From assembly GCA_963727045.1 (NCBI GenBank), contig CAVSES010000001.1, forward strand, positions 248,001 through 312,000: 64,000 bases of DNA, read 5' to 3'. A model generated the notes under the pieces. It was not told the origin of the DNA and searched no databases. It saw only the letters and a program-made list of their open reading frames with translations. This document shows, piece after piece, positions 7,989-17,194 of the stretch. Numbering within the stretch: the first letter of the stretch is position 1; the number at the start of each line of letters is the position of its first letter. This DNA is from Bog-1198 sp963727045. GTDB lineage: Bacteria; Pseudomonadota; Gammaproteobacteria; Steroidobacterales; Steroidobacteraceae. Made by a program: the position numbers and the translations under genes.

Positions 7989-10900
7989 ATGATGCGCAAA
8001 CCCTGGCTCGCTTGGAATCGGGCACTCGAGGATTTTCGGAGTCGAATGCGCCATCGCGGTACGCAGCGCTCGATCGGCCTTGCGGTGATTGCGGTGTCGC
8101 CGATCGCTCTATTGTCGCCCATTCATGCTCAAACAGTCACGTTTCTCGACCTATCCGGCGGTCTCACCGGCTGGACCACGGCGGGCACTGCGACCGTGCT
8201 CACGACGACCGATGCCTTCAACATCAATGGCAGCCCATACTCACTCACTCCGGCTGCCGGCAATAGCATGGCGAAGATCTCGCCGTCCGGCGCCCCGCCG
8301 GGTTCGGTGGATTCATTGTTGGGCCTTGGCGCCAACTCGATCGAGAGCTTGATTAACAATGGCAACGGCAGTGTCACGAATTTCGGGGTCATGACGAAGT
8401 CCTACTCCTTCAATCCGGGAACATATTCGTTTTCTTGGGCCTATGCGGCCACCGACTACGTACCGTTCAACGATGGTGTGTTGTTCTCGGTGGTCGGCAG
8501 TGGAAGCGAATCGTTGGTCAGCCTCGCGCGCAACGGAAGCGATTCGAACGACACCTCCGGACCGTCACCCGGCACGCTGATTCTTGGGAGCTATGGCACA
8601 GTACCGTGGCAAACAGCCACCTTTACGATCGCCACCGCGGGCACTTACCAAGTCGGCTTTGCGGACTACAATTGGATCGACACGGCGCTTGATCCCATTC
8701 TATATGTGAGCGGCGCCACGGGCACTGGTAGCGGCACCCCTCCGCCCACCACCGGCGGGGGTCCTGTCCTGGTGATAGGCACCACCGGTGGAGACGTCTC
8801 CGCCTCCATCTTCGATACATTGAGCGCGGCCTATAATCAACCGGCGCTTGCCTTCGATGGCGGCACTCTTCAATACGGCGCCGACACGACGACCGCTGTC
8901 GACGGAGTGCTGACCATCAATGGCGGCACGATCGATACACAAACGTATTCCGTGATCTACTCAGGTTCGCTGTCCGGCGTCGGCGGGCTCACGGTTGCCG
9001 GCAACGGAACTCTCGCACTGTCGGCCGTCAATGCATACACCGGCGCCACCCTGATCAATAACGGCGCAACGCTTGCATTGACGGGCGCGGGCAGTGTCGC
9101 CACGTCGACTGGCGTTGTCGATAACGGCACGTTCGACATCTCCGCTACCACATCGGGAGCTTCAGTGCAGTCGCTGTCCGGCGGCGTCGGCGGATTGGTA
9201 GTACTGGGCAACCAGACGCTCACGCTCAGCAATGCGGCGGATATTTTCGCCGGCAACATCGCGGGCATCGGCGGCCTTACCGTCAGCGGCGGCGCCGAAA
9301 CCCTGGCCGGCGCGAACAGCTACACCGGCATTACGACGATTGCCGGTGGTGCGACACTGACCTTGTCGGGTGCCGGCAGTATTGCTGCCTCCAGCGGCGT
9401 GGCCGACAGCGGCACTTTCGACATTTCCGCCGCAACCTCGGGCGCTTTGGTGCGGTCGTTGTCCGGAGGGGCCGGCGCCTCGGTGATGCTGGGCGCTCAG
9501 ACCCTCACTCTTACCAATGCCGCGGGCACCTTTTCCGGCAGTATTGCCGGCAGCGGCTCACTGACCGTGAGCAGCGGTACGGAGACATTGGCAGGTGCGA
9601 GCACTTACACCGGTATCACGGCGATTGCCGGAGGCGCCACCCTGATCCTATCGGGTGCCGGGAATGTTGCGGCCTCGCGTGGCATCGACGATGGCGGCGC
9701 CCTCGACATCTCAGGGACCGCTGCGGGCGCGTCGGTGCAAACACTCTCGGGCGCGGGCAAGGTCGCATTGGGCGCTAAGACGCTCACGCTGACGAACGCA
9801 AGTGGCGCATTTGCAGGCTCAATTAGCGGCGATGGCGGCGTCAATCTCAGCGGCGGTGTCGAGGCGCTGACCGGCAAGAGTCTCTACAGCGGTGGAACCA
9901 TCGTATCGGCAAGCAAACTCATCATATCCAGCGATGCGGCCCTGGGCGCAGCCTCCGGCGGCTTGACGATGAGCAACAGCGTTCTCGAGAACACCGCCTC
10001 GACTGCTTCGGCACGCAAATTGACGTTGGTCGGTGCGGTCACCTTCCTGAACGCCCCGGGTACTTTCCTTCAATTAAACGGGCAGATTTCCGGCACCGCT
10101 GTCGTCACAAAGAATGGCGATGGCACATTGATCTTGGGGGGCGACAATCGAAGTTGGGGTCTGTCCGGCAACAACGTCGTGGGAGGCCTTACGGTGAATG
10201 GGGGTCTGGTAGAGGTCACCAATGCTTACGGTTTGGGATACGGTCCGGTCTTCCTCAACAGCGGCATGCTGGCCACCACGGTCGACGTTCTCACCGCCCA
10301 GACGATCCAAGTTGACGGCGACACGGCCTTGAATACAAAGGCGGGTACAACCACCACGCTCACGGGAAGCTTGTCGACCGGCAACCGTGGCTCGTGTTTC
10401 GACAAGACCGGCGCCGGTACTCTCGTCATCGGCGGCACCGCAAACTTGGGCAATGGCGCCTGTGTCGAGGAGGGGAAACTGAGCGTCAACGGCATTCTGA
10501 ACGGCGCTGTCACCGTTGCACCCAGCGGCATTCTCCGCGGCACGGGATTGATCAACGGACCGATCGCTGTGCAAGGTATTCTGGCTGCCGGTAATTCTCC
10601 AGGTACGCTGGCCGTTCGCGGCACGGTGACTATGGCGGTCGGCAGCGTCTACCAAGAAGACATCAATGGGACCGGCTTGGGCACAGGTCCCGGCAACTAT
10701 TCCCGGCTCTTGGTAACAGGGGCGAGCAGCCAATTTATCGCCAGCGGCGCCACCCTGAATGCCGATCTTCTGAACATCACGGGAACCGCGGCGTACAAAC
10801 CGTACGTGCCGAAGCTTGGCGACACATTTAGAATCATCACGGCAGCCGGCGGGATCGTGGGAGAATTCGCGACCTTTGACCAGCCGGCTGGATTGGCGAA

Positions 10901-12089
10901 GGGTACCCGGCTGGCCATTTTCTACGATTACCTGGGCAGTGACAGCATTGATTTGCGGCTCGTGCCGACTTCCTACGCGACCTTCCTTCCGGGAATTAAT
11001 GCCAACGCACGTTCGGCGGGGGGCGCATTGGATCGGATCTTGACGACTGATCAGGCAGGCGGTGCGACGACCGCGCAGAATGAGCTGTCCTACGAGATCA
11101 GCGGTTTACCGGCGGCAAAATTGGCAGGAGCCATGACGGCACTGGCGGGGGAACTGCACGCCGATCTTGCCGCGATCGCCCCGCAGGCCGATCAATGGTT
11201 GCAGGGATCAATTGAGCGGCAGCTCGAATCCGGGAGCGCCATCGACAGCACCGGCGCCGCGGTGCCGGGACATGCGCTATGGGTCGATACTTCGGCTGAC
11301 TACGGTAAGTGGAGCGGCGACGACCGAGCGTCGGGATTCTCGGACGATCACACGCAAGTCGCGCTGGGTATTGAACTGCTGGCGGATCAGGCGAATCGAT
11401 TCGGCATGGGGTTTTCGCACTCGCGTGCCGACGTGTCGACATTTGAAGGCAGCGGTTCTGAAGACGCGAACACCGGATTTGTGTATGGCCAGTACTCCTT
11501 GGGGCGAGCGGTGCTCGACGGGATGCTCGGTGCAGGCAGCGGAAGCTGGGAAAGCACCCGCGGTGATCCGCTCAAGCCAACCGCGCAGGATTTGCGGGCC
11601 AGCGGCCACAACAGGAATTCGCTCGCCGGCGCCGGGGTGCGCTGGCCGCTGGCTGTCGGGGATATGGTTGTGCAGCCCTATGCACGCGCACTGTGGCAAC
11701 GATACGGACGCGGCGGTCTTGATGAGGGCGCTGCATTCGACGCATTGTCCGCGCCGAGTTATTCGGCTGCCGGCTTGCGATCCCTGGCAGGGGTTTCTGC
11801 GGGCTCGGCGAATGGTTCACCGTTGGCAGCAGCCTACACGTATCGGGTCAACGCTGGTATCGGCCATGACAGCGGGGATCTTGTGAATCCCGCAATTTCT
11901 CAGACATTGGCCGGTGATAGTTTCACAGTTGTCGCCCCCGAGGTCGGCCGAACATTTGGTCAGCTGAACGTTACAGCAACGGCCCGGGTGGCCAGACGCG
12001 GCTATGTCTACCTGGGCCTGTTCGATGAAGCACGTCGCGGCAAGTCGCAGGAAGAGGGAGTCAACCTGGGTGCGCGCGTGAATTTCTGA
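7989..12089 (+). CDS. Autotransporter (type Va) with passenger-associated repeats
   Basis: A 1366-residue self-secreting outer-membrane protein. A long basic N-region and hydrophobic core (SIGLAVIAVSPIALLSPIHA) form an extended signal peptide, as is usual in this class. The passenger is Ser/Gly/Thr/Ala-rich beta-helix sequence with tandem repeats of about 95 residues (see 8980-9890) containing YTGxTxIxxGATLxLSGAG units. The C-terminal ~280 residues form the translocator barrel, starting near the segment with HALWVDTSADYGKW and ending in Phe (GARVNF). No passenger protease or adhesin motif is recognised. Start could be 7989, 7992 or 8046. Confidence 0.93.
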   Translation: MMRKPWLAWNRALEDFRSRMRHRGTQRSIGLAVIAVSPIALLSPIHAQTVTFLDLSGGLTGWTTAGTATVLTTTDAFNINGSPYSLTPAAGNSMAKISPSGAPPGSVDSLLGLGANSIESLINNGNGSVTNFGVMTKSYSFNPGTYSFSWAYAATDYVPFNDGVLFSVVGSGSESLVSLARNGSDSNDTSGPSPGTLILGSYGTVPWQTATFTIATAGTYQVGFADYNWIDTALDPILYVSGATGTGSGTPPPTTGGGPVLVIGTTGGDVSASIFDTLSAAYNQPALAFDGGTLQYGADTTTAVDGVLTINGGTIDTQTYSVIYSGSLSGVGGLTVAGNGTLALSAVNAYTGATLINNGATLALTGAGSVATSTGVVDNGTFDISATTSGASVQSLSGGVGGLVVLGNQTLTLSNAADIFAGNIAGIGGLTVSGGAETLAGANSYTGITTIAGGATLTLSGAGSIAASSGVADSGTFDISAATSGALVRSLSGGAGASVMLGAQTLTLTNAAGTFSGSIAGSGSLTVSSGTETLAGASTYTGITAIAGGATLILSGAGNVAASRGIDDGGALDISGTAAGASVQTLSGAGKVALGAKTLTLTNASGAFAGSISGDGGVNLSGGVEALTGKSLYSGGTIVSASKLIISSDAALGAASGGLTMSNSVLENTASTASARKLTLVGAVTFLNAPGTFLQLNGQISGTAVVTKNGDGTLILGGDNRSWGLSGNNVVGGLTVNGGLVEVTNAYGLGYGPVFLNSGMLATTVDVLTAQTIQVDGDTALNTKAGTTTTLTGSLSTGNRGSCFDKTGAGTLVIGGTANLGNGACVEEGKLSVNGILNGAVTVAPSGILRGTGLINGPIAVQGILAAGNSPGTLAVRGTVTMAVGSVYQEDINGTGLGTGPGNYSRLLVTGASSQFIASGATLNADLLNITGTAAYKPYVPKLGDTFRIITAAGGIVGEFATFDQPAGLAKGTRLAIFYDYLGSDSIDLRLVPTSYATFLPGINANARSAGGALDRILTTDQAGGATTAQNELSYEISGLPAAKLAGAMTALAGELHADLAAIAPQADQWLQGSIERQLESGSAIDSTGAAVPGHALWVDTSADYGKWSGDDRASGFSDDHTQVALGIELLADQANRFGMGFSHSRADVSTFEGSGSEDANTGFVYGQYSLGRAVLDGMLGAGSGSWESTRGDPLKPTAQDLRASGHNRNSLAGAGVRWPLAVGDMVVQPYARALWQRYGRGGLDEGAAFDALSAPSYSAAGLRSLAGVSAGSANGSPLAAAYTYRVNAGIGHDSGDLVNPAISQTLAGDSFTVVAPEVGRTFGQLNVTATARVARRGYVYLGLFDEARRGKSQEEGVNLGARVNF
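8980..9890 (+). repeat. Tandem ~280-290-base repeats inside the autotransporter passenger
   Basis: Successive units begin near 8980, 9271, 9556 and 9835, giving periods of 291, 285 and 279 bases, all multiples of three. Each encodes the series GLTV...G-ET-LAGA-YTGIT-IAGGATLxLSGAG, then GxFDIS...GA-VxxLSG, then LG-QTLTL-NAAG-F-G-I. The copies have diverged, so expansion is old rather than recent. They correspond to passenger-associated transport repeats that build a long beta-helix. Confidence 0.8.
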
Positions 12090-12113
12090 TGAGACGATCG
12101 CAGCCGCTCATCA
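12087..12113. terminator. Inverted repeat between convergent genes
   Basis: TGATGAG (12087-12093) and CTCATCA (12107-12113) are perfect inverted copies separated by 13 bases. They cover the stop codon of the autotransporter gene and the end of the MFS gene, so one hairpin could act on both transcripts. There is no T-run, and the stem is only seven pairs. Confidence 0.35.
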
Positions 12114-13442
12114 AGCGGCAGTGACTGCCGCCGGCGCTCGATTCAATGTGCGGGTATCGTCCGGATCCTCACTCGCGGCGCGCAAATCGATCACGAACCA
12201 CGCGCTCGAACTCATCACCGCAAGCGCTGCGCCGATGAAAAACGCCATGTGCCAGTGGTCGTGCCCCGACAAATAGGCAACGATCGGTATGCCGATAATG
12301 CCGCCCATGGTCCCGCCGGTATTCATGATGCTGGTGACAACCATGGTGTCGCGGCGCCCGACCGTCATCGCGGCGCCCCAAAAGGCCCCCTCCGTGAGTT
12401 CCACCAAGCCGAAACAGAGCGCCAATCCCGCCACCGCGACGTAGGGGTTGACCGTGGCGACGATGAGCAGCAGCAAAAGTCCTGCGGCAGGCAGCGCCAA
12501 CAACGGCACGCTTCGGAAGCCTTTGAGCGGACCGTAGCGCCGGCACGCGATTCCCGTCAGGATGCCGCCGATGCCTGCGCCGAACGCCGCGCCGAGCGGA
12601 GGAATTGCCGCGAGCCAGCCGCCTTCGAGCACCGAGAAATGCCGCGCCTGAATCAAATAGAGAAATGCCCAATTGGAAATAAGATAAAACACGTAGTTCA
12701 TCGTCATGTATGACAATGTCAGCAGCAGTACATTGCGGTTTCCGAGCAGGCGCGCCACTTGGCGCGCAGTGATCGATTGTCCCGCTTTGGAGACGCCATG
12801 GTTGCCGATTTCCGCAAGCTCTTGCGGCGTCACGGCCGGGTGCTCGCTCGGCGCTTCGCGTCCGTACCACGCCCACCACACGATGAAGCCGAGAGCCGGG
12901 AGCGTGGTCCAAAACAAAGCGCTGCGCCATCCGAAGAAGTGCATGAGCGAGGCGACCAACGGCGGTGTGGCGGCGGCTCCGAGCTGCAATCCCATCGTCT
13001 GCAGACCGACCACCAACGCCCAGCGGTTGGGCGGAAACCATCGTTGAAACACGCCGGCGGAGACGGGAAACGTGGCTGCTTGCGATACTCCAAGCAGGAC
13101 CTGCAACGACAGGAGACATGCGAATAGCGTCGAGCCGGTATACAGCGCCGGGGCCAGCGGAGTCGCGAGCATGGCGATTGCGGCCGCGAGTCCCATCAGC
13201 ACCAGCGTGCCGCGGGCGCCCCAGCGCTCCGCAAAGATGCCGATGGGGATCTGGAACACTGCATAGCCGACCGCGAAGCCCTGTTCGAGCCAGCCGATCT
13301 GTAGCTGGGTAAGCCCCAGGTCCGGCATCATCGGCGCCGCGGCAATGGTGATGCTCTTCTGCTGAAGATAGGCTATGAATCCAAAACCGAACAAGAAGCC
13401 GAAGATTCGCCACCGGACCCTGATGCGGCCGGCCGGGATCAT
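12111..13442 (-). CDS. MFS transporter, anion:cation symporter-like
   Basis: A 443-residue, twelve-helix major facilitator. The first helix (FGFLFGFGFIAYLQQKSI) and the loop motif GIFAERWGARGTL after helix 2 are typical of the ACS family that carries organic acids such as aromatic and sugar acids. The start ATG at 13442 overlaps the stop of the upstream oxygenase gene by four bases (ATGA), showing translational coupling; a longer frame upstream is only shadow of that gene. As the last gene of the five-gene run from 19663, it probably moves the substrate or a product of the two Rieske oxygenases and the lyase homologue. Substrate unknown. Confidence 0.9.
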   Translation of the reverse strand: MIPAGRIRVRWRIFGFLFGFGFIAYLQQKSITIAAAPMMPDLGLTQLQIGWLEQGFAVGYAVFQIPIGIFAERWGARGTLVLMGLAAAIAMLATPLAPALYTGSTLFACLLSLQVLLGVSQAATFPVSAGVFQRWFPPNRWALVVGLQTMGLQLGAAATPPLVASLMHFFGWRSALFWTTLPALGFIVWWAWYGREAPSEHPAVTPQELAEIGNHGVSKAGQSITARQVARLLGNRNVLLLTLSYMTMNYVFYLISNWAFLYLIQARHFSVLEGGWLAAIPPLGAAFGAGIGGILTGIACRRYGPLKGFRSVPLLALPAAGLLLLLIVATVNPYVAVAGLALCFGLVELTEGAFWGAAMTVGRRDTMVVTSIMNTGGTMGGIIGIPIVAYLSGHDHWHMAFFIGAALAVMSSSAWFVIDLRAASEDPDDTRTLNRAPAAVTAA

Positions 13443-14482
13443 GTTGCGTGCGGCTCGGCTCGAGCGTCGCGTTCCCCGTCGATGAGCTGGCGCAAACGTC
13501 GGCGGAACCGCAGCGGCGCGGAGTCGATTGCGATATCGATGTGCGGGGAATGCGTGGTCGCGAAGCCCTGCTGGACGGCATTGAGAATGACGCGATCTTC
13601 CTCGAATGCGCGCCGCACTCCGTCGGCCAGCAAACGCGAGGCCGCCGGATCGTCGGGGCGGACGTTGCGCATTTGAAACCAATAGTAGCGGGTATGCTGC
13701 TCGTCGACCGGCGTCAAGAAATTGTACGAATCCATGACGAAGGCGGATTTGTGACGCTCGGCCTCCGGGCCGCCGGCGCCCGACGGTACAAAGATGGCCT
13801 TGACGAGCGCATGACTTGGATAGCGCACCTCGTAATGCTGCAAGCGATCGCACGCGCCGGCGAAGCCAACGAACGGAACATAAATCGGAGCAACTTCGAC
13901 GTCGCGCATCCAGCGAAACGCGGTAATACCAGCCGGGTCGGCCCGGACCTCGACCGTCTCGGATTCGCAGGCTGTGTTGCCGAAAGAACCCGGATGAACC
14001 CAGGCAACGTGCGATGGATCCAGCAAATTGTCAGTCATGTAGAGGTAATTGCAATCGACCGTCATTGCATCGCCGCGGGTAATTCCCCACGCGGGATCGC
14101 CGTAATGGTCGACGCCGAAAATGGCCGACGGCTTCGCCAATCGCGCATCACCCATCCAGACCCACAACAAGCCGTAGCGCGAGATGACAGGGTAGCTGCG
14201 CACGCGCGCTCCCTTCGGAATGCGATCGGCGCAAGGCAGGCGGACGCACTGTCCGCTGCCGTCATATGTCATGCCGTGATAAGCGCACTCGACGTTGTCG
14301 CCTTTGATGCGCCCCATGGACAAGGGCAATTTGCGGTGCACGCAGGCGTCTTCGAGCGCTACCGGACTGCCGTCGGCCCTGCGGTACAGCACGATCCGCT
14401 CATTCAGCATCTTGACCGGCATCAGCCCATCTTTGAGCTCACCGTCCAGGGCCGCCACGTACCATGCATTGCGCAAGAACAT
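13439..14482 (-). CDS. Rieske oxygenase, VanA-type (vanillate O-demethylase alpha-like)
   Basis: A 347-residue oxygenase of the short alpha-only class that O- or N-demethylates or hydroxylates aromatic and related compounds using electrons from a separate reductase. The Rieske [2Fe-2S] ligands are Cys47, His49, Cys66 and His69 (ACVHRK ... ECAYHGMTYD). The mononuclear iron ligands are His158 and His163 in DPSHVAWVHPG, with Asp155 in the usual bridging place. No reductase gene lies in the cluster, so electrons must come from elsewhere. It is separated by three bases from the second Rieske gene upstream and overlaps the MFS gene downstream. Confidence 0.9.
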   Translation of the reverse strand: MFLRNAWYVAALDGELKDGLMPVKMLNERIVLYRRADGSPVALEDACVHRKLPLSMGRIKGDNVECAYHGMTYDGSGQCVRLPCADRIPKGARVRSYPVISRYGLLWVWMGDARLAKPSAIFGVDHYGDPAWGITRGDAMTVDCNYLYMTDNLLDPSHVAWVHPGSFGNTACESETVEVRADPAGITAFRWMRDVEVAPIYVPFVGFAGACDRLQHYEVRYPSHALVKAIFVPSGAGGPEAERHKSAFVMDSYNFLTPVDEQHTRYYWFQMRNVRPDDPAASRLLADGVRRAFEEDRVILNAVQQGFATTHSPHIDIAIDSAPLRFRRRLRQLIDGERDARAEPHAT

Positions 14483-14485
14483 CTG

Positions 14486-15676
14486 TCAGCCTCGTGAGTC
14501 GATGGATGCCATCGGTGCGGCGGACTCAGGTGCACCGAGACGCCGCGCCATGTATTGGATGATGTCCCAAACCGTGCCCTCAGCATGCTCGGGCGCGAGC
14601 GGGCCCGGGACGTAGGAGCGGCTGCAGAGCCCGCGCTGCAGCCGCTCGAGCTGCGCGCGGTCTTCGGCGCAGAACTCCTTGCAAAATTGAAGGTAGCTCT
14701 GGACTCCGGAGGACTTCGGATCATCGGCAATGCCGGTGATGCCCCAGCGGATTGCGACGCTGCCGGCCGTCAGCGGGCGTATGCACATATACAAGGTGAA
14801 GTCGGGGCAGAATCCGACGACGAAACTGGGATAGACGCAGTAAAACACGTCGGAACGCCGTTCTTGAGGCGTCAAGTCCGCGTGATACGGTCCTCGCTCC
14901 GGACACTGTGGGTGAAAGTTTGCGCGATATCCGGTGAAGGCATCGCCGTCCGGAAGTTTTTCGCACAAAGCCGTCGGGGTGACCGGGTGCAGCGTTTTGG
15001 CGTGCAGGGGGCTCAGGTGGTACCCCTCCATGAAGTTCTCCACCAGACACTTCCAATTCGTCCGCCATACCTCTTGAGTCTCGTAGAGAAAATGCTGCTC
15101 AGACGGATGATAATTGCGGATGAAGGGGTCGGTCGGCGACAAGGCGGGGGCAAGCGGTGGCGCCGATCCGTCGAGGTTGACGAATATGTAGCCCTGCCAT
15201 ATTTCGCTGGCAAATTGCGGCAGCCGGCATCCTGCCTTGCTGAAGTGCCCGCACTCCTTGATCAGCGGCGCGGCCAGCAACCGGCCATCGAGCGCATACG
15301 TCCACCCGTGATAGCCGCACACGAAGCGGGTGGCGTGGCCGGCGCTCGACGTGGCCACCGGACTGCCGCGGTGGCGGCAGACGTTGGACAGCACGCGTAC
15401 CGTGGCATCGGTGTCTCTGACGATCAGCAACTGCTCGTCCACCAGTTCGGCGGTGAAGTAGTCTCCGACATTGGCGACGGCGCCGATGTGGCCCAGGCAA
15501 ATCCACTGGGTGCGAAACAGCGCCTCGCATTCAAACTCGAGGTATTCGCGCGATGTATAAAATGCGGCGGGCAGGGCGCGTGCCTGATCCCGCGGCACAT
15601 GCCGCAGGGCCGCGAGTTGCGCGCGAAGCCTTTGCACCTCGGAATCCGCCGGACCGCGCGCTTGAATGTCTGCCAT
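14486..15676 (-). CDS. Rieske oxygenase alpha subunit with Glu bridge (quaternary-ammonium oxygenase-like)
   Basis: A 396-residue ring-hydroxylating-type oxygenase. Rieske ligands are Cys100, His102, Cys120 and His123 (NVCRHRGSP ... VCGYHGWTY). The iron site is ENFMEGYHLSPLH with His220 and His225. The residue three before the first His, which bridges the two iron centres and is Asp in most family members, is Glu217. As I recall, Glu at this place is typical of oxygenases acting on carnitine, choline or stachydrine, so a betaine-like substrate is inferred. The ATG at 15676 is preferred; a start at 15703 would overlap the lyase gene. No beta subunit or reductase is nearby. Confidence 0.88.
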   Translation of the reverse strand: MADIQARGPADSEVQRLRAQLAALRHVPRDQARALPAAFYTSREYLEFECEALFRTQWICLGHIGAVANVGDYFTAELVDEQLLIVRDTDATVRVLSNVCRHRGSPVATSSAGHATRFVCGYHGWTYALDGRLLAAPLIKECGHFSKAGCRLPQFASEIWQGYIFVNLDGSAPPLAPALSPTDPFIRNYHPSEQHFLYETQEVWRTNWKCLVENFMEGYHLSPLHAKTLHPVTPTALCEKLPDGDAFTGYRANFHPQCPERGPYHADLTPQERRSDVFYCVYPSFVVGFCPDFTLYMCIRPLTAGSVAIRWGITGIADDPKSSGVQSYLQFCKEFCAEDRAQLERLQRGLCSRSYVPGPLAPEHAEGTVWDIIQYMARRLGAPESAAPMASIDSRG

Positions 15677-15681
15677 GGCCG

Positions 15682-17187
15682 CTAGCCCGCCGCCGACAGG
15701 CAATCGCCGACAAGGTCCCCATCACGGACCGCAGCGACAATGCGCCGCATGTCGAAAATCCGCGTGCCTTCTTCGCCAATGTGCAACAGCGGCAGCAGAA
15801 GTTCGTACACCCGCCGAGGTCCTATGCCCAAGTCCGCGGGCATCAGACGTCGGCGCGCCATCGCCCACACGGCTATCGCCATTTCGAGCGCCACAGCCTC
15901 CCAGGCCCGATCGATGACCGTCTTGGTCTGCGTTACCGACAGCGGCAGCAGGCTGGTCACATCCTCGACCCCGTCGGCCGTATGACCCACATAGTGCAGG
16001 ATCACGGGCGCCGCCGCGGCCAGCAGCGAACCCATTCGGGCCGAACCGATGTAGTTCAAGTTGATCGACAGGATGCCGCCATCGGCGGCATCCTCGGCGG
16101 CGAGACCCACGGGCAGTCCGGTGAACGGCGGCGACTGCAGCTTCAGCGCGCGCTCCATGCTCTGCACGGATACTTTCGCCAACGCCTGGCGCAGCGAGTC
16201 CATGGCGAGCGCAGGCAGCAGCGACACCATGCTCGATGAGGTAAAAAGTTCGCCGGATTCCAAGTCCACGAGCGGATTGTCGGCGGAGGAATTGATCTCC
16301 AGCTCGAATTGGATTTTGGTCCATTCCCACACTTCGTAACCCGCACCGTGGATTTGCGTGATGCTGCGAAAACTCAAGGGATCCTGCAGAAAGCGTGTCT
16401 GATCGGGGTTATGCAGCGCACTGCCTCTGAGCAGCCGCCACAGGTTCATGCGCGATCGCGCCTGACCTTCACCGCGATACCCGCCCGCGGCCTGCTCCGA
16501 CTGTGCGCGCAGGCCGCCGCGAAATCCTTCCAGCGCGGATGCGGCGGCCAGATCGAATGCCAGCAGCAGGCGCTCGACTTCCGCCAGGATCAGGGCGCCG
16601 TCACCCAGCGCGAAGCTGTTGTTGTCGATGAGCGAAACGGATTCTTTGGGGGCCAAATCGAAGGTCGCCGGTAGTATGGCGGCGCGTTCGTCCAGCGATA
16701 TTCCGAGCAGCGCGAGGCTCAACTGCGACAGCGGCGTGAGATCGGCCGCACCGAACGCGGTATCGGCTCGAACCGTGGGCATGCGCGGAGCGGCATAAAG
16801 CTGCAGCAACCGCTCGACCAGAGCGGGCCGCATGCCGGTACGGCCATTCGCCACCATGTTGATCAAGACCACGAGCGCGGCGCGCACGACCACATCGGAT
16901 ATCGGCGGCCCCGGAAAATCGGTGGCCTCGCTGATGATCATCCGATTGCTGAAGGCGGCGAGATCCTGCGCTGTGACCGCGACGTCTTTTTGCGATCCGA
17001 TGCCGGTATTGGTGCCGTAAATCGTAGCACCCGCCGCCATGTGCCTCTCCACGATGGCGCGCGCTGCAGCGACGCGTTCCCAGGCCTCCGGCGAAAGGTC
17101 GACCAGCCCCGAACAGGCTGAGAGTTCGCGAATGCGCGCGATCGAAAGCTGCCTGCCGTTGAAGACGTGTAGCGGTTGCATGGCCAT
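15682..17187 (-). CDS. Aromatic amino acid ammonia-lyase homologue lacking the MIO-forming triad
   Basis: A 501-residue member of the histidine/phenylalanine ammonia-lyase superfamily of normal length. Conserved family elements include IYGTNTGIG (Tyr57), QDPLSFR (269-274), and ELEINSSADNPLV (296-307). The triad Ala-Ser-Gly that cyclises to the MIO electrophile is replaced by Gly146-Ala147-Ala148 before Asp149-Leu150 (bases 16744-16752), so canonical MIO cannot form. The usual ING and SGGNFHG motifs are also changed (LIDNNS; SGELFTSSS). Ergothionase, which expels trimethylamine, is a known MIO-free relative as I recall. A lyase acting on a substrate with a better leaving group than ammonia is my inference. 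It lies seven bases after the TonB receptor gene. Confidence 0.85.
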   Translation of the reverse strand: MAMQPLHVFNGRQLSIARIRELSACSGLVDLSPEAWERVAAARAIVERHMAAGATIYGTNTGIGSQKDVAVTAQDLAAFSNRMIISEATDFPGPPISDVVVRAALVVLINMVANGRTGMRPALVERLLQLYAAPRMPTVRADTAFGAADLTPLSQLSLALLGISLDERAAILPATFDLAPKESVSLIDNNSFALGDGALILAEVERLLLAFDLAAASALEGFRGGLRAQSEQAAGGYRGEGQARSRMNLWRLLRGSALHNPDQTRFLQDPLSFRSITQIHGAGYEVWEWTKIQFELEINSSADNPLVDLESGELFTSSSMVSLLPALAMDSLRQALAKVSVQSMERALKLQSPPFTGLPVGLAAEDAADGGILSINLNYIGSARMGSLLAAAAPVILHYVGHTADGVEDVTSLLPLSVTQTKTVIDRAWEAVALEMAIAVWAMARRRLMPADLGIGPRRVYELLLPLLHIGEEGTRIFDMRRIVAAVRDGDLVGDCLSAAG

Positions 17188-17194
17188 CAGTCGA

